Positions 14,374 to 24,032 of a DNA stretch of 32,459 bases are shown piece after piece. The stretch lies in the NCBI GenBank assembly GCA_013373515.1, contig JABXHR010000017.1, positions 1 to 32,459 on the forward strand. The letters run 5' to 3'. Position 1 is the stretch's first letter. Every line of letters starts with the position of its first letter. Below the pieces are notes generated by a model. That model was given only the letters and a program-made list of their open reading frames with translations, was not told the DNA's origin and made no database searches. The position numbers and the translations under genes are program-made. This DNA is from Gammaproteobacteria bacterium. Lineage in GTDB: Bacteria > Pseudomonadota > Gammaproteobacteria > JABXHR01.

Positions 14374-17100
14374 GTGGCACATAACGTAGCGGTCAAGCGG
14401 CACGCGCTCGATCAAGTATTTCGACAAATGCGTTTCACCATTTTCGGTGGGGCAGCGGCGTTGCTGGCAGTCGTGGGACTGCTCTATCAGCATGTCGACG
14501 CCATTACGCTATTGGCGTGGCTCTCCATGGGAATCACGACTTACGGTGCGCGATATTGGCTTTGGAATGCATACCAATCGCAGGCAGATTTTCGCGATTT
14601 ACGCTATTGGAAAACATTTATCACGGTACTGATGGGGTCAACGGGTGTGTTGTGGGCCTCGATGTGTCTGATATTCGATGTTGATTGGCCAACCTATGTA
14701 CAAATTCTGTTTGGGTTGGCATTGGCTGTGGTGTTTGTGTTTAGCGTGTTCACCTACTCGAGCCTGTTTCTCAGCGTTGTGGCCTATGCCACACCGATCA
14801 CACTCGGTGTGATCGTGTTGATCATCAAATTTAACCATGCGCAACAACTGTTAATCATTCCGGTATTTTTGCTCTGTGTATTTGCTGTTTTGGCGGCAAG
14901 TCTGCGCGGACATCAGCTCAATCAAACGCTGATACTTGCCGCGGTGAACGCCACGGCGCTCAACCGCAAACTAAAAACGCAACTGCAAAAGCTAACCACG
15001 CAGCTCAAGTTGATGCGTTTTGAGTTGATCAAACTCACCGATCGGGCCGAGATCAAAGAGTCGCTGGTTCAGGCCTCGCATGAGGCTGTGTTCTTGATTG
15101 ATGTTGAGAGTCGTTGCATTACCGAGTGCAATCGCTCGGCATCACGATTGTTTCGTCTGCCGCCGTCGGCCATTGTCGGTAAAGAGGTGGATAAGTTTTT
15201 TATCTCTATGGAAACGGGGGCTGCTGTCCGTGAGCAATTTGATTTGCTGCGCTCCGAGCAGCAAAGTGAGGCTGAAGCCGAAACTGAAATTATGCTCGGC
15301 CGCACCGATGGCAGTGGTGTCATGTGTGAGCTGCGCTCGACACGTATTCAAAATCGGCGTAAGCAAATGGTGCGCATTTCTCTGTTGGATATCACCACGC
15401 GCAAGCGCGTACAAATGCGCTTGGAAGAGAGTGAAACCCGCTATCGCACGCTGTTTGATAACAATCCTTCGATCTGTATTACGTTGTCGACCACGGGCTA
15501 TATCCTCGATATCAACACCAAGGGGGCGATTCATTTAGGTTTTCCCGATGGCCGGGCATTGGAAGGTCGCTTGGTGGGAACTCTGCTGAACCAAGGCGAC
15601 AAAATCCGCAGTGCACGCTATTTGCGCTCAGCGGCTTCGGAGCCGGGCAAAACTTTCCGCTGGGAGCACTCGGTGGTGGGTGCCGAAGGGCAAATGCTGC
15701 GAGTTCGCTCGTCTTTGATCGCCATTAAATCCGGCCACGATTTGCAATTGTTATTGGTTTGGGAAGACATTACCGAAACCGATGAGCTAAACCGCAAACT
15801 TCGCTGGCAAGCCAGTCATGATTCGTTGACTGGCCTGCTCAATCGCCAAGCCATGGAGCAAAATCTGCAGGTGCTGATCAATGATGGTGCGCCTGATCAA
15901 ACACATAGCTTTTGTCTGATCGATCTCGATCAATTCAAAATCGTCAATGACACTTCAGGACACCAAGCGGGCGACGAACTACTGCGCCAAGTCTCCAAAC
16001 TTATGCAGAGCACACTCCGAGAACGGGATCTACTTGCGAGAATCGGTGGCGACGAATTTGCCGTGATTTTGATTGATTGCCCAGAATACAAAGCCATTGA
16101 AATTGCCGAGCGCTTGCGCGAGCTCATCGACGAGTTTCGTTTTCAGTGGGAAAACAATAGCTTCAAAATCGGTCTGTCGCTTGGACTGGTGACGTTTGAG
16201 CCCAAAACCTGGCGGCTTGAGCGCATTTTGAGCTCTGCCGATGCCGCGTGTTACCTCGCCAAGGATCGTGGCAAGAACCGGATTGAGGTGTTTACCAACG
16301 ACGATGCAACGGGCGAGCGCCAGCTGGGAGATATGCGCTCAGCCGCAACACTGATGCAGCACATTGAGGAGGGCCGCTTCTCTTTAGTGACGCAAGTAAT
16401 CCATCCTCTGACTGTCGAAGGCCAGATTCGCTGTGAGCTATTGGTGCGTATGAAAAACGATAGCGGTGACTTGGTCAGTCCGGGCTCGTTTATGGGGGCG
16501 CTGGAGCGATTCAATGTGGTTACCGCGCTAGACCGTTGGGTTATCGAAGAAGCGTCACATTGGATAGAGAAGCATCAAGCCCAACTCACGGCGGTGGATT
16601 CGGTGGCGATCAATGTCTCCGCGCAATCCGTTATCGACGAACGATTCGAGCAGTTTGTGGTCGAGGCGTTGCGTTCAAAACCCGACGTGGCCACGAAGCT
16701 GGTATTTGAGATTCAGGAAACCGCGCTGTTATCCAATTTGACGCGCGTGCGCGAGTTTATTGATACGCTCAAAGGCCATGGTATCCGCTTTGCGGTAGAC
16801 GATTTTGGTAGCGGCCTCACGGCGTTTGATTATTTGAAACAAACGCACTTTGAGTACATCAAAATTGATGGGCGCTTTACACGGCATGTTGACGCCGATC
16901 CTTTTGTGCAAGCCATGCTGCGCTCGATCCACGAAATTGCGACATTGTTGCAATTGCGTACGGTGGCCGAATCGGTAGAGAGTGATGAGGTGCTCGGCTG
17001 GCTGCGTGCGCACAAGATCGATTATGCGCAAGGCTACGTATTATCTGCCCCAGAGCCGACTGAGCAATTTCTCAAATCGCTGAAAAATAAAGTCCGATAA
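14374..17100 (+). CDS. Membrane PAS-PAS-GGDEF-EAL protein (cyclic di-GMP turnover)
   Basis: This 908-residue signalling protein has about six N-terminal membrane helices (residues 18-195) that may act as a sensor. A short coiled coil follows, then two PAS domains (about 230-345 and 350-470), a GGDEF domain and an EAL domain. The diguanylate-cyclase motif IGGDEF is intact at about 557-562, with an RxxD inhibitory site (RERD) five residues before it. In the phosphodiesterase domain the signature is ELL (688-690, CELLVRM) instead of EAL. FEIQETA, DDFGSG (809-814), KIDG and AESVE are present, so activity is plausible. The start codon is GTG with a weak ribosome-binding site; a later ATG at 14428 would remove 18 residues. 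It appears to be a single-gene unit. Whether synthesis or breakdown dominates cannot be told. Confidence 0.92.
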   Translation: MAHNVAVKRHALDQVFRQMRFTIFGGAAALLAVVGLLYQHVDAITLLAWLSMGITTYGARYWLWNAYQSQADFRDLRYWKTFITVLMGSTGVLWASMCLIFDVDWPTYVQILFGLALAVVFVFSVFTYSSLFLSVVAYATPITLGVIVLIIKFNHAQQLLIIPVFLLCVFAVLAASLRGHQLNQTLILAAVNATALNRKLKTQLQKLTTQLKLMRFELIKLTDRAEIKESLVQASHEAVFLIDVESRCITECNRSASRLFRLPPSAIVGKEVDKFFISMETGAAVREQFDLLRSEQQSEAEAETEIMLGRTDGSGVMCELRSTRIQNRRKQMVRISLLDITTRKRVQMRLEESETRYRTLFDNNPSICITLSTTGYILDINTKGAIHLGFPDGRALEGRLVGTLLNQGDKIRSARYLRSAASEPGKTFRWEHSVVGAEGQMLRVRSSLIAIKSGHDLQLLLVWEDITETDELNRKLRWQASHDSLTGLLNRQAMEQNLQVLINDGAPDQTHSFCLIDLDQFKIVNDTSGHQAGDELLRQVSKLMQSTLRERDLLARIGGDEFAVILIDCPEYKAIEIAERLRELIDEFRFQWENNSFKIGLSLGLVTFEPKTWRLERILSSADAACYLAKDRGKNRIEVFTNDDATGERQLGDMRSAATLMQHIEEGRFSLVTQVIHPLTVEGQIRCELLVRMKNDSGDLVSPGSFMGALERFNVVTALDRWVIEEASHWIEKHQAQLTAVDSVAINVSAQSVIDERFEQFVVEALRSKPDVATKLVFEIQETALLSNLTRVREFIDTLKGHGIRFAVDDFGSGLTAFDYLKQTHFEYIKIDGRFTRHVDADPFVQAMLRSIHEIATLLQLRTVAESVESDEVLGWLRAHKIDYAQGYVLSAPEPTEQFLKSLKNKVR

Positions 17101-17251
17101 CCGGCGCAGTTAGCGGCCTGATTTAGCCTTTGTTGGAGTTGTCTCACTGCGACGCTTCTCAGGTGCACCACTGGTAGTCGCAACGGAGTAATATCAATCC
17201 AAGCAAGCACGTAGAATACGCCCAGTTTAGTGTTATAAGAGTGCGAATAGC

Positions 17252-18496
17252 ATGGCTCATTTCAGCGTGTTCTCACTTGTGCGTAATGCCTTGAATTACC
17301 ACAAGGATTGGCCGCGTCAATGGCGCAGCCCGGAACCCAAATCTCACTATGACGTGATCATCGTTGGTGGTGGTGCGCATGGTTTGGCAACGGCATATTA
17401 CTTGGCCACCGAGTGTGGTATCACCAATGTCGCTGTCCTCGAACGCGCTTGGATTGGTGGAGGCAACAGTGGGCGCAATACCACCATTGTTCGCTCAAAC
17501 TATCTATGGGACGAGTCTGCAGCGCTCTATGACCACTCGGTCAAGCTCTGGGAAGGTCTGTCACAAGAGCTCAATTACAACGTCATGTTCTCGCAGCGTG
17601 GCTTGTTGCACCTTGCGCATTCTGTACACGATATGCAGGAGATTGGCCGTCGCGGCTCTGCAATCCACCTCAACGGCATTGACTCCGAGTTTGTCACACC
17701 TGAGAAGGTCAAGGAGATGGTGCCGTTTATTAATCTCAACTGCCGCTACCCTGTGATGGGCGCGTTATTGCAGCGTCGTGGCGGGACTGCCCTGCACGAT
17801 GCAGTGGTTTGGGGCTACGCACGTGGCGCGGATGCCGCGGGCGTCGATATCATCCAGAACTGCGAAGTGACGGGCTTTAAGATCGAAGACAACACCGTGG
17901 TCGGTGTCGAAACCAGTCGTGGCGATATTATGGCCAATAAGGTCGGTGTTGTGGCGGCGGGTCATTCCTCTGTGATGGCTGAAATGGCCGGTTTCCGTAT
18001 GCCGCTGGAAAGCTTCCCATTGCAGGCGTTGGTTTCTGAACCGCTCAAGCCGTTGGTGGATAATGTCATTATGTCCAACGGTGTCCATGCGTATATCAGT
18101 CAGTCGGACAAGGGCGAGCTGGTCATCGGTGCAAGTTCCGATGCTTACACCAGCTACTCCCAGCGCGGTGGGTTCAACGTCATCGAAGACACTTTGCAGG
18201 CGATCTGTGAGCTCTACCCGGTCTTTAAGCGCGTAAAAATGATGCGCCAATGGGCTGGGATTGTCGACGTTACCGTCGATCGCTCGCCAATCATCACCAA
18301 GACGCCAGTTAACAATCTTTACTTCAACTGCGGTTGGGGTACGGGCGGCTTTAAAGCGACGCCGGGCTCGGGCAATGTATTCGCGCACTCCATTGCACGT
18401 GGCGAAATGCACCCAGTGGCCGAACCGTTCTCTATGTTCCGATTCCATAGCGGCGCGTTGATTGACGAAGGCGCTGCGGCTGCGGTTGCTCACTAA
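17252..18496 (+). CDS. soxB: Sarcosine oxidase beta subunit
   Basis: SoxB holds the sarcosine-oxidising site of the heterotetrameric enzyme, which converts sarcosine, tetrahydrofolate and oxygen to glycine, methylene-tetrahydrofolate and hydrogen peroxide. The 414 residues carry the FAD-binding loop [17 protein letters not shown] (about 35-51). H182 in [12 protein letters not shown] is the probable site of covalent FMN attachment, by comparison with the family. [14 protein letters not shown] near the C-terminus closes the FAD site. The 151 bases upstream carry no recognisable gene; I saw possible -10 boxes but no convincing promoter. The gene order soxB-soxD-soxA-soxG is canonical. Confidence 0.97.
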   Translation: MAHFSVFSLVRNALNYHKDWPRQWRSPEPKSHYDVIIVGGGAHGLATAYYLATECGITNVAVLERAWIGGGNSGRNTTIVRSNYLWDESAALYDHSVKLWEGLSQELNYNVMFSQRGLLHLAHSVHDMQEIGRRGSAIHLNGIDSEFVTPEKVKEMVPFINLNCRYPVMGALLQRRGGTALHDAVVWGYARGADAAGVDIIQNCEVTGFKIEDNTVVGVETSRGDIMANKVGVVAAGHSSVMAEMAGFRMPLESFPLQALVSEPLKPLVDNVIMSNGVHAYISQSDKGELVIGASSDAYTSYSQRGGFNVIEDTLQAICELYPVFKRVKMMRQWAGIVDVTVDRSPIITKTPVNNLYFNCGWGTGGFKATPGSGNVFAHSIARGEMHPVAEPFSMFRFHSGALIDEGAAAAVAH

Positions 18497-18514
18497 CTAC
18501 ACTGAGGAAAGAAG

Positions 18515-18805
18515 ATGTTTGTAATTGAATGCCCTTGGTGTGGCAAACGAGATCAGAGCGAATTTATTACCCACGGTGAGGCGCACATTGCTCGCCCAAC
18601 CAACGGCCATGAAATGACCGATGCCGAGTGGGGCGATTATGTGTTTTTCCGTGACAACCCCAAAGGTATTACGCGCGAGCGCTGGATTCACACGCACGGT
18701 TGCGCACGTTGGTTCAACGTTATGCGTCATACCGTGACCGAAGAAATTTTCGCCACTTATAAACCGACCGATCCCAAGCCGGAGCTTCCGGAGGGCTCAG
18801 AATGA
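18515..18805 (+). CDS. soxD: Sarcosine oxidase delta subunit
   Basis: This is the small zinc-binding subunit of sarcosine oxidase, 96 residues, usual for the family. C6 and C9 in ECPWCG with H59 and C63 in WIHTHGCARWFN are the expected zinc ligands. The ATG follows GAGGAAAG at good spacing, 18 bases after the soxB stop. The end overlaps the soxA start as ATGA. Confidence 0.97.
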   Translation: MFVIECPWCGKRDQSEFITHGEAHIARPTNGHEMTDAEWGDYVFFRDNPKGITRERWIHTHGCARWFNVMRHTVTEEIFATYKPTDPKPELPEGSE

Positions 18806-21804
18806 GCCAGTATCGTTTAAAACAAGGCGGTCGCATCGATCGCAACAAATCTGTGAGTTTTGTCTTCAATGGCAAACGCTACCAAGGCTGCGAAGGCGAT
18901 ACGCTTGCCTCAGCGTTGCTCGCCAATGGCGTGCATCTCGTAAGCCGCTCATTTAAGTACCATCGCCCGCGCGGCATCATGGGCCACGGCTGGGAAGATC
19001 CCAACGCACAGATCCAGCTGGAAAAAGGCGCTTTCACCACGCCCAATGTGTTTGCAACCATTCAAGAGCTGTACAACGGTCTTGAGGCAGAGTCGCAAAA
19101 CTGCTGGCCATCGGTCGAGAAAGACATCGGTGCGATTAACTCGATGCTGTCGCGGTTTTATGTTGCCGGCTTCTACTACAAAACCTTCAAATGGCCACGC
19201 GCAGCGTGGGAAACTCTTTATGAGAAAGTGATTCGTCGTGCAGCGGGCATGGGCAAAGTGCCAGAGCTTCCCGATCCGCATCGCTATGAGCATATGCATG
19301 CGTACTGTGATTTAGCCATTGTGGGTGCAGGCCCTGCCGGGATTGCCGCTGCGTTGACTGCGGCCAAAAGCGGCAAGCGCATTATGCTGATCGAAGACGC
19401 ACCAGAGCTTGGTGGCAGCTTGCTTGGCGAGCCCGGCACCATTGATGGTGCACCGAGCGACCAATGGTTGGCCTCAGCCAAAGCTGAGCTCGATGCGGCT
19501 GAGAACGTCACAGTGCTGACGCGCACGCAGGTTGCGGGTTATTACGACTATAACTACCTGGTGGCCTCTGAGCGTGTCACCCATCACCTGTCACCAAACA
19601 CCCCAAGCAAAGCGCCCCGCGAGCGTCTGTGGAAGATTCGCGCCGAGCGCGTGGTGTTGGCGACCGGCGCGATTGAGCGCCCGATGGTGTTTGCTGACAA
19701 TGATCGTCCCGGGATTATGATGGCCTCTTCGGTGATGGCATACATCAATCACTATGGCGTATGTCCAGGCCAGAAGATCGTGGTGTTTACCAACAACGAC
19801 TCTGCGTATCGAGCTGCTGCAGCGATGCAAGATGCGGGTGCCAGCGTGGTGGTCGTTGATGTGCGCGCTGAAGTTGATGAGGCACTGAAAGCTAAGTTTG
19901 AAGTTCACTGCGGCGCTGGGATTACTGGCGTCGACTACAGCGTCAAAAACGGCATCCGTTCGGTTGATGTGCATGCAATCAGCGCTGATGGCAGCACCAT
20001 TGAAGGGCCGGGGTCCACCATTGAATGCGATCTCGTGGCACAGTCTGCGGGCTGGCAGCCGACGGTTCATCTGCACACGCAGGCACGTGGCAAGCTCAAT
20101 TGGGATGCTGATCGACTATGCTTTGTGCCAAACGGCACCCATGTGGTCAATCCAAATACCTCAGTCGGCGCAGCCAATGGCACATTCGGTTTGGCCGATG
20201 TCATGGCGGAAGGCGCCGCAGCGGCGAAGTCACTGCTTGCAGAATTGAGTGTTGATGTCGAAGCCGTCGTGCCAAGCGCGGCAGAGAATCACGCCTTTGG
20301 CAGTATTCGTGAGCTATGGATCGTGCCGACCACGCACCCGGTGGGCGAGGGCAAGAAGAAGCATTTCCACGAATATCAAAACGACGCCACCGCGGCGGAC
20401 GTTTGGCTGGCCAAGCGCGAAGGCTTCGAGTCCGTAGAGCATCTGAAGCGCTACACCAACACGGGCCGGGGTACTGATCAAGGCAAGCTATCAAACGTCA
20501 ACGGTCTTGCCATTATGGCCGGTGCGCGTGGTTTGACGGTGCCAGAAGTCGGTTTCACGACCTTCCGCCCACCTTATACGCCACTGACCTTCGGGGCGGT
20601 GATGGGCCAAACCAACGACGACACCTTCACCCCTGCCCGTCAAACGGCAATGCACCAGTGCCACGTCGAGCGTGGCGCGGTGTTCGAAGATGTTGGCGAT
20701 TGGAAGCGTCCCTGGTATTTCCCCAAACACGGCGAAAGTATGCACGACGCGGTGCAGCGCGAGTGCTTGGCGGTACGCCAGAGTGTGGGGGTGCTCGATG
20801 CCTCAACGCTCGGCAAAATCGACATCAAGGGCAAGGATGCACGCAAGTTCCTCAACATGCTCTACACCAACAATTGGAGCAAGTTGGGCGAAGGACGCTG
20901 CCGCTATGGCCTGATGGTCAATGAGCACGGCATGGTGTTTGACGATGGTGTCACCACTTGTATTGGTGAAGATCATTTCCATATGACCACCACCACCGGC
21001 GGCGCAGCGCGCGTCATGACCTGGATCGAAGAGTGGTTGCAAACCGAATGGCCAGATTGGGAGGTTTACGCCACCAGTGTCACCGAACAATGGTCAGTGC
21101 TCAGCATTAACGGCCCAAAGTCACGTGAACTTTTGGCCGAGCTGACAGACATTGACCTCAGCAGCGAAGCCTTTCCATTTATGAGCATGCGTGAAGGCAA
21201 TGTGTGCGGTGTTCCTGCACGTGTTTATCGTATCTCGTTTACCGGTGAGCTGACCTACGAGGTCAATGTGCCAGCGCGCTATGGTCGCTATGTCTGGGAA
21301 CAAGTGTTCAAGGCGGGCGAAAAATACGACATCGTGCCCTATGGCACTGAGGCCATGCACGTCCTGCGTGCGGAAAAAGGCTTCATTATCGCCGGTCAAG
21401 ACACCGACGGCACCATGACACCGATGGATCTCGGTATGGATTGGATTGTCGGCAAGAAGGAAGACGCCATAGGTCGCCGTTCTTGGTCGCGTAGCGATAC
21501 CTCGCGCGCAGGGCGTAAGCAACTGGTGGGCTTGTTGACCCAAGACCCCAATGTGGTGTTGCCAGAAGGTACGCATGCAGTTTCGCGAGTGCTGCCAGCG
21601 CCGCCGATGGATATGATCGGTCATGTCACGTCGAGTTACATGAGCCCGAATTGTGGCCGCTCGATTGCCATGGGTTTGATCAAAGACGGCCTCAATCGCA
21701 TGGGGCAAACAATTGATTTCGTACTGATGGACGGCACTAGCGTGCCCGCGAAAATTGTAAAACCAATCTTTTTTGACGAAGCAGGGGAGCGCGGTCGTGA
21801 CTGA
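18802..21804 (+). CDS. soxA: Sarcosine oxidase alpha subunit
   Basis: The 1000-residue alpha subunit matches the usual size. An N-terminal ferredoxin-like domain (about 10-100, CEGDTLASALLANGV and SRSFKYHRPRG) precedes an NAD-binding module (VGAGPAGIAAAL at about 171-183). A second Rossmann segment lies near 325-360. A GcvT-type folate-binding domain fills residues about 620-1000. That domain takes up the methyl-derived carbon as 5,10-methylene-tetrahydrofolate; the NAD site is structural in known enzymes. Start and stop overlap the neighbouring sox genes. Two long antisense frames across this gene are composition artefacts. Confidence 0.97.
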   Translation: MSQYRLKQGGRIDRNKSVSFVFNGKRYQGCEGDTLASALLANGVHLVSRSFKYHRPRGIMGHGWEDPNAQIQLEKGAFTTPNVFATIQELYNGLEAESQNCWPSVEKDIGAINSMLSRFYVAGFYYKTFKWPRAAWETLYEKVIRRAAGMGKVPELPDPHRYEHMHAYCDLAIVGAGPAGIAAALTAAKSGKRIMLIEDAPELGGSLLGEPGTIDGAPSDQWLASAKAELDAAENVTVLTRTQVAGYYDYNYLVASERVTHHLSPNTPSKAPRERLWKIRAERVVLATGAIERPMVFADNDRPGIMMASSVMAYINHYGVCPGQKIVVFTNNDSAYRAAAAMQDAGASVVVVDVRAEVDEALKAKFEVHCGAGITGVDYSVKNGIRSVDVHAISADGSTIEGPGSTIECDLVAQSAGWQPTVHLHTQARGKLNWDADRLCFVPNGTHVVNPNTSVGAANGTFGLADVMAEGAAAAKSLLAELSVDVEAVVPSAAENHAFGSIRELWIVPTTHPVGEGKKKHFHEYQNDATAADVWLAKREGFESVEHLKRYTNTGRGTDQGKLSNVNGLAIMAGARGLTVPEVGFTTFRPPYTPLTFGAVMGQTNDDTFTPARQTAMHQCHVERGAVFEDVGDWKRPWYFPKHGESMHDAVQRECLAVRQSVGVLDASTLGKIDIKGKDARKFLNMLYTNNWSKLGEGRCRYGLMVNEHGMVFDDGVTTCIGEDHFHMTTTTGGAARVMTWIEEWLQTEWPDWEVYATSVTEQWSVLSINGPKSRELLAELTDIDLSSEAFPFMSMREGNVCGVPARVYRISFTGELTYEVNVPARYGRYVWEQVFKAGEKYDIVPYGTEAMHVLRAEKGFIIAGQDTDGTMTPMDLGMDWIVGKKEDAIGRRSWSRSDTSRAGRKQLVGLLTQDPNVVLPEGTHAVSRVLPAPPMDMIGHVTSSYMSPNCGRSIAMGLIKDGLNRMGQTIDFVLMDGTSVPAKIVKPIFFDEAGERGRD

Positions 21805-22366
21805 GTTAGCTTTCGAACCCACTATCGACTTGCCAGTACAAGGCGAAGTCATTAACACCCCGAGTGTCACCGTGTCGGCATTGCCCATCGCTGGCAAGCT
21901 CGTGCTGCGTGCTGAGGGTGATGCAATTGCTAAGGCGGTCAAGAAGGCGCTAAAACTGGAGCTGCCAAAGGGTGTCACTGACCTTACCCGCGCGGATGGT
22001 ATCGAAGCGATGTGGATGGGGCCAGATGAAACGCTGCTGGTTTGTGATATCGATCAGCTAGCCGCTACCCAAGCGGCCATCGGCAAAGCCGCGGCTAAAC
22101 TACACCATTCGCTGGTTGATGTGAGCGATTATTACATCTCGATGCAGATTCAAGGTGCCAAAGCGCGCGAAGTGCTCGCTAAGCACGTTCCGGCAGATAT
22201 GCACCCCAGTGCCTTTGTGGACGGCACTGTAATTCGTACACGATTCGCCAAAGCAACGGCCGTACTGGTTGCGCGCGGCGATGATACGTTTGAACTGATG
22301 GTGCGTTGGAGCTTTGCGCAATATGCTGCAGAGTTGCTGCGAGTGTCTTGTTTGGAATACGCCTAA
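21797..22366 (+). CDS. soxG: Sarcosine oxidase gamma subunit
   Basis: The 189-residue gamma subunit belongs to the GcvT/YgfZ-like fold and packs against the folate domain of SoxA. Typical segments are LPLAGKLVLR-like text early on, WMGPDETLLV in the middle and VDVSDYYISMQIQGAKAREVL in the second half. I chose the GTG at 21797, preceded by GGGGAG and overlapping the soxA stop by 8 bases. A TTG eight codons upstream is also in frame. A strong terminator follows, ending the four-gene operon. The operon lacks the glyA and purU genes that often accompany soxBDAG. Confidence 0.94.
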   Translation: MTELAFEPTIDLPVQGEVINTPSVTVSALPIAGKLVLRAEGDAIAKAVKKALKLELPKGVTDLTRADGIEAMWMGPDETLLVCDIDQLAATQAAIGKAAAKLHHSLVDVSDYYISMQIQGAKAREVLAKHVPADMHPSAFVDGTVIRTRFAKATAVLVARGDDTFELMVRWSFAQYAAELLRVSCLEYA

Positions 22367-22375
22367 GACACGCTG

Positions 22376-22402
22376 AAATCGCCCCGAGCTGGGGCGATTT
22401 TT
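22376..22402 (+). terminator. Strong terminator of soxBDAG
   Basis: AAATCGCCCC-GAGCT-GGGGCGATTT is a perfect 10-bp stem with a 5-base loop and a following T-run, 9 bases after the soxG stop. Confidence 0.93.
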
Positions 22403-22561
22403 CAAAATTTCACACGATTAGGATTGACCTAAGGCTGGTCGGTAAACGTGCCCGTTTTCCAGAAGATTAGTGGTGTAAATATCCAGTCTTTTAACACGCC
22501 TCCCTCCTTGTATTGCCGCCAAGATGCTATATTTAGTGCATCAATAAACTTTGGACTATAG

Positions 22562-23749
22562 ATGTTGCGCGCGCAAATTTTGCTTGTCGGTGTCATCACT
22601 GGATCGGCTCAAGCCGTCGAACTGACGGATTATATTGTTCCAAATAGTTTCTATGAGGCGGCCTATATTAGTGGTTCGTTGAATGCGGCTTCGAGCACCG
22701 AAGGCGATCAAGCCCAGTACAACTCCAATCTACAAGCCAATTATGAGCAACGTCGCTCAACGCTGCCCGTGTCTTGGCAGCTGAGCGTTGATACTTTCGG
22801 CAGTGCCAAGCGCGGCAGTGCAGAAGGCGACGAGCAAGAATCCCAATTTCAACTCGATCTCGGCGCATCTTACGATCGCTACTTCAATGCTCAGGATCCT
22901 TTGTTCTGGACAGCAGGGGTTGATTTTTCCTCGGCAGGCGGCAGCGCGGCGGTCTCTCAATCGGATGCCGATTTGAATTTGGGCATCGGTCGGGGGCGAA
23001 TTTTTGATGCCACACCGCTGGCTCGCGTGCTGCGTATTCAAGAGGAGTTGCTGCGCTACGAGCTCATCGAAGTCGAGATCGCAGACGATCTATTGCTCGA
23101 AATGGCAAAAGTTGTCGCCAAGGAAGCAGAGTACCGTTCTGAATATCAAGCCACGCAAGTGGAAGGCACTGACAAGGGTTATCAGGCCTACATCGTTGCC
23201 GACTTGGAAGCCATTCTCAATCGCGAAAAACTCTTGGTGGGCAATAGCCTCGGCGCGGTAGGTGCGCTTCGAATTGCAGAAGTCTTATTTGATGAATCAG
23301 TTAGTCCGCGCAAACACGGCTGGGTGGCTCGCGCTGGATTGGCGGTATCGCGCAATGAAACTGACGGGGTGGTTGAAGAGTCTGATCCAGCATTGAGTTT
23401 AGATTTCGAATATGCGCAGCCCTATGGCTATCGTGGTCAACTGACCAATACCGCTCGTTTCGTGCCGTCTTCCGATCGCACACGCGTCAGTAACTCATTG
23501 AGTTACACCTATGAGGTGACAGATACGATCGACTGGGAAAACACTTGGGATTGGCGCCTTGTCGACAATGAGCTGGGTAGCGACAGTACCCACACGTTAA
23601 GTTCTCGCTACGTGGTGCAAGTTACAGAGTCTCTCAATTACACCTTGGGAATGGAGTTGTCTCGCCGGGACGGCTTTGACGAAGACAAAAACGAAATTGA
23701 GCGTGCCGATTCTGCGCTGACCATGTCATTACGCTATCGTTTACGCTAG
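22562..23749 (+). CDS. Predicted outer-membrane beta-barrel protein of unknown function
   Basis: I do not recognise a named family. The 395 residues begin with a signal peptide (MLRAQILLVGVITGSAQA). Residues about 25-140 and 235-395 consist of alternating polar/hydrophobic strands (QFQLDLGASYDRYF, LSLDFEYAQPYGYRGQLTN, HTLSSRYVVQVTESLNYTLGMEL), as in a beta-barrel. Between them lies a charged helical block (about 140-225, with GRGRIFDATPLARVLRIQEELLRY). The last strand is LTMSLRYRLR, without the usual terminal aromatic residue. An in-frame TAG directly before the ATG fixes the start as the first possible one. It is a single gene between the sox terminator and a shared hairpin. A pore or assembly role is only a guess. 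Confidence 0.7.
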   Translation: MLRAQILLVGVITGSAQAVELTDYIVPNSFYEAAYISGSLNAASSTEGDQAQYNSNLQANYEQRRSTLPVSWQLSVDTFGSAKRGSAEGDEQESQFQLDLGASYDRYFNAQDPLFWTAGVDFSSAGGSAAVSQSDADLNLGIGRGRIFDATPLARVLRIQEELLRYELIEVEIADDLLLEMAKVVAKEAEYRSEYQATQVEGTDKGYQAYIVADLEAILNREKLLVGNSLGAVGALRIAEVLFDESVSPRKHGWVARAGLAVSRNETDGVVEESDPALSLDFEYAQPYGYRGQLTNTARFVPSSDRTRVSNSLSYTYEVTDTIDWENTWDWRLVDNELGSDSTHTLSSRYVVQVTESLNYTLGMELSRRDGFDEDKNEIERADSALTMSLRYRLR

Positions 23750-23775
23750 CAAACGCACTGGTTACGAGTTTGCTA
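23747..23775. terminator. Shared hairpin between convergent genes
   Basis: TAGCAAAC and GTTTGCTA form a perfect 8-bp stem around 13 bases. The left arm contains the TAG stop of the outer-membrane protein gene and the right arm contains the stop of the minus-strand Trm112-like gene. It probably limits read-through both ways. Confidence 0.55.
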
Positions 23776-23982
23776 CCGGCGGTTGCGCAGCCTATCTACT
23801 TCCTCCAAGCTTAGCGTGCGTGCGCTATCTGACAGTAGTAATGGTTTTCCGTTAACAATCGGGTAAGCGCTTGCACTGGCCGAACACCAGAGCTCTTCAC
23901 CTATTTGGGTTAAAGGTGCTTTTGTGACTGGGCAGACTAACAGTTTTAAGGTCGTTGGGTCGACGTCGCTTTTTGTGCTCAT
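23773..23982 (-). CDS. Trm112-like small zinc-ribbon protein (degenerate)
   Basis: The 69 residues fit the YcaR/Trm112 family: [11 protein letters not shown], then [21 protein letters not shown], then SDSARTLS. The family normally binds zinc through CxxC plus two more ligands; here only C17 and C33 remain, with Thr replacing the second cysteine. Metal binding may be lost. Bacterial members are often near lpxK and kdsB, but not here. Its ATG lies 50 bases from the divergent start of the RlpA-fusion gene, so the two share a control region. Confidence 0.85.
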   Translation of the reverse strand: MSTKSDVDPTTLKLLVCPVTKAPLTQIGEELWCSASASAYPIVNGKPLLLSDSARTLSLEEVDRLRNRR

Positions 23983-24032
23983 GGTTTTGTGTGCTAGGAT
24001 GGCAGAATTTTGTCAACAGCGAAATTAACTGT

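Noticed and set aside
17765-18493. A 242-codon minus-strand open frame inside soxB
   Set aside because: Fully antisense to a conserved gene, with Arg/His-rich low-quality text typical of shadow frames.
21121-21978. A 285-codon open frame on the minus strand inside soxA/soxG
   Set aside because: It lies antisense to well-recognised sox genes and shows no recognisable domain; it is explained by codon bias of the coding strand.
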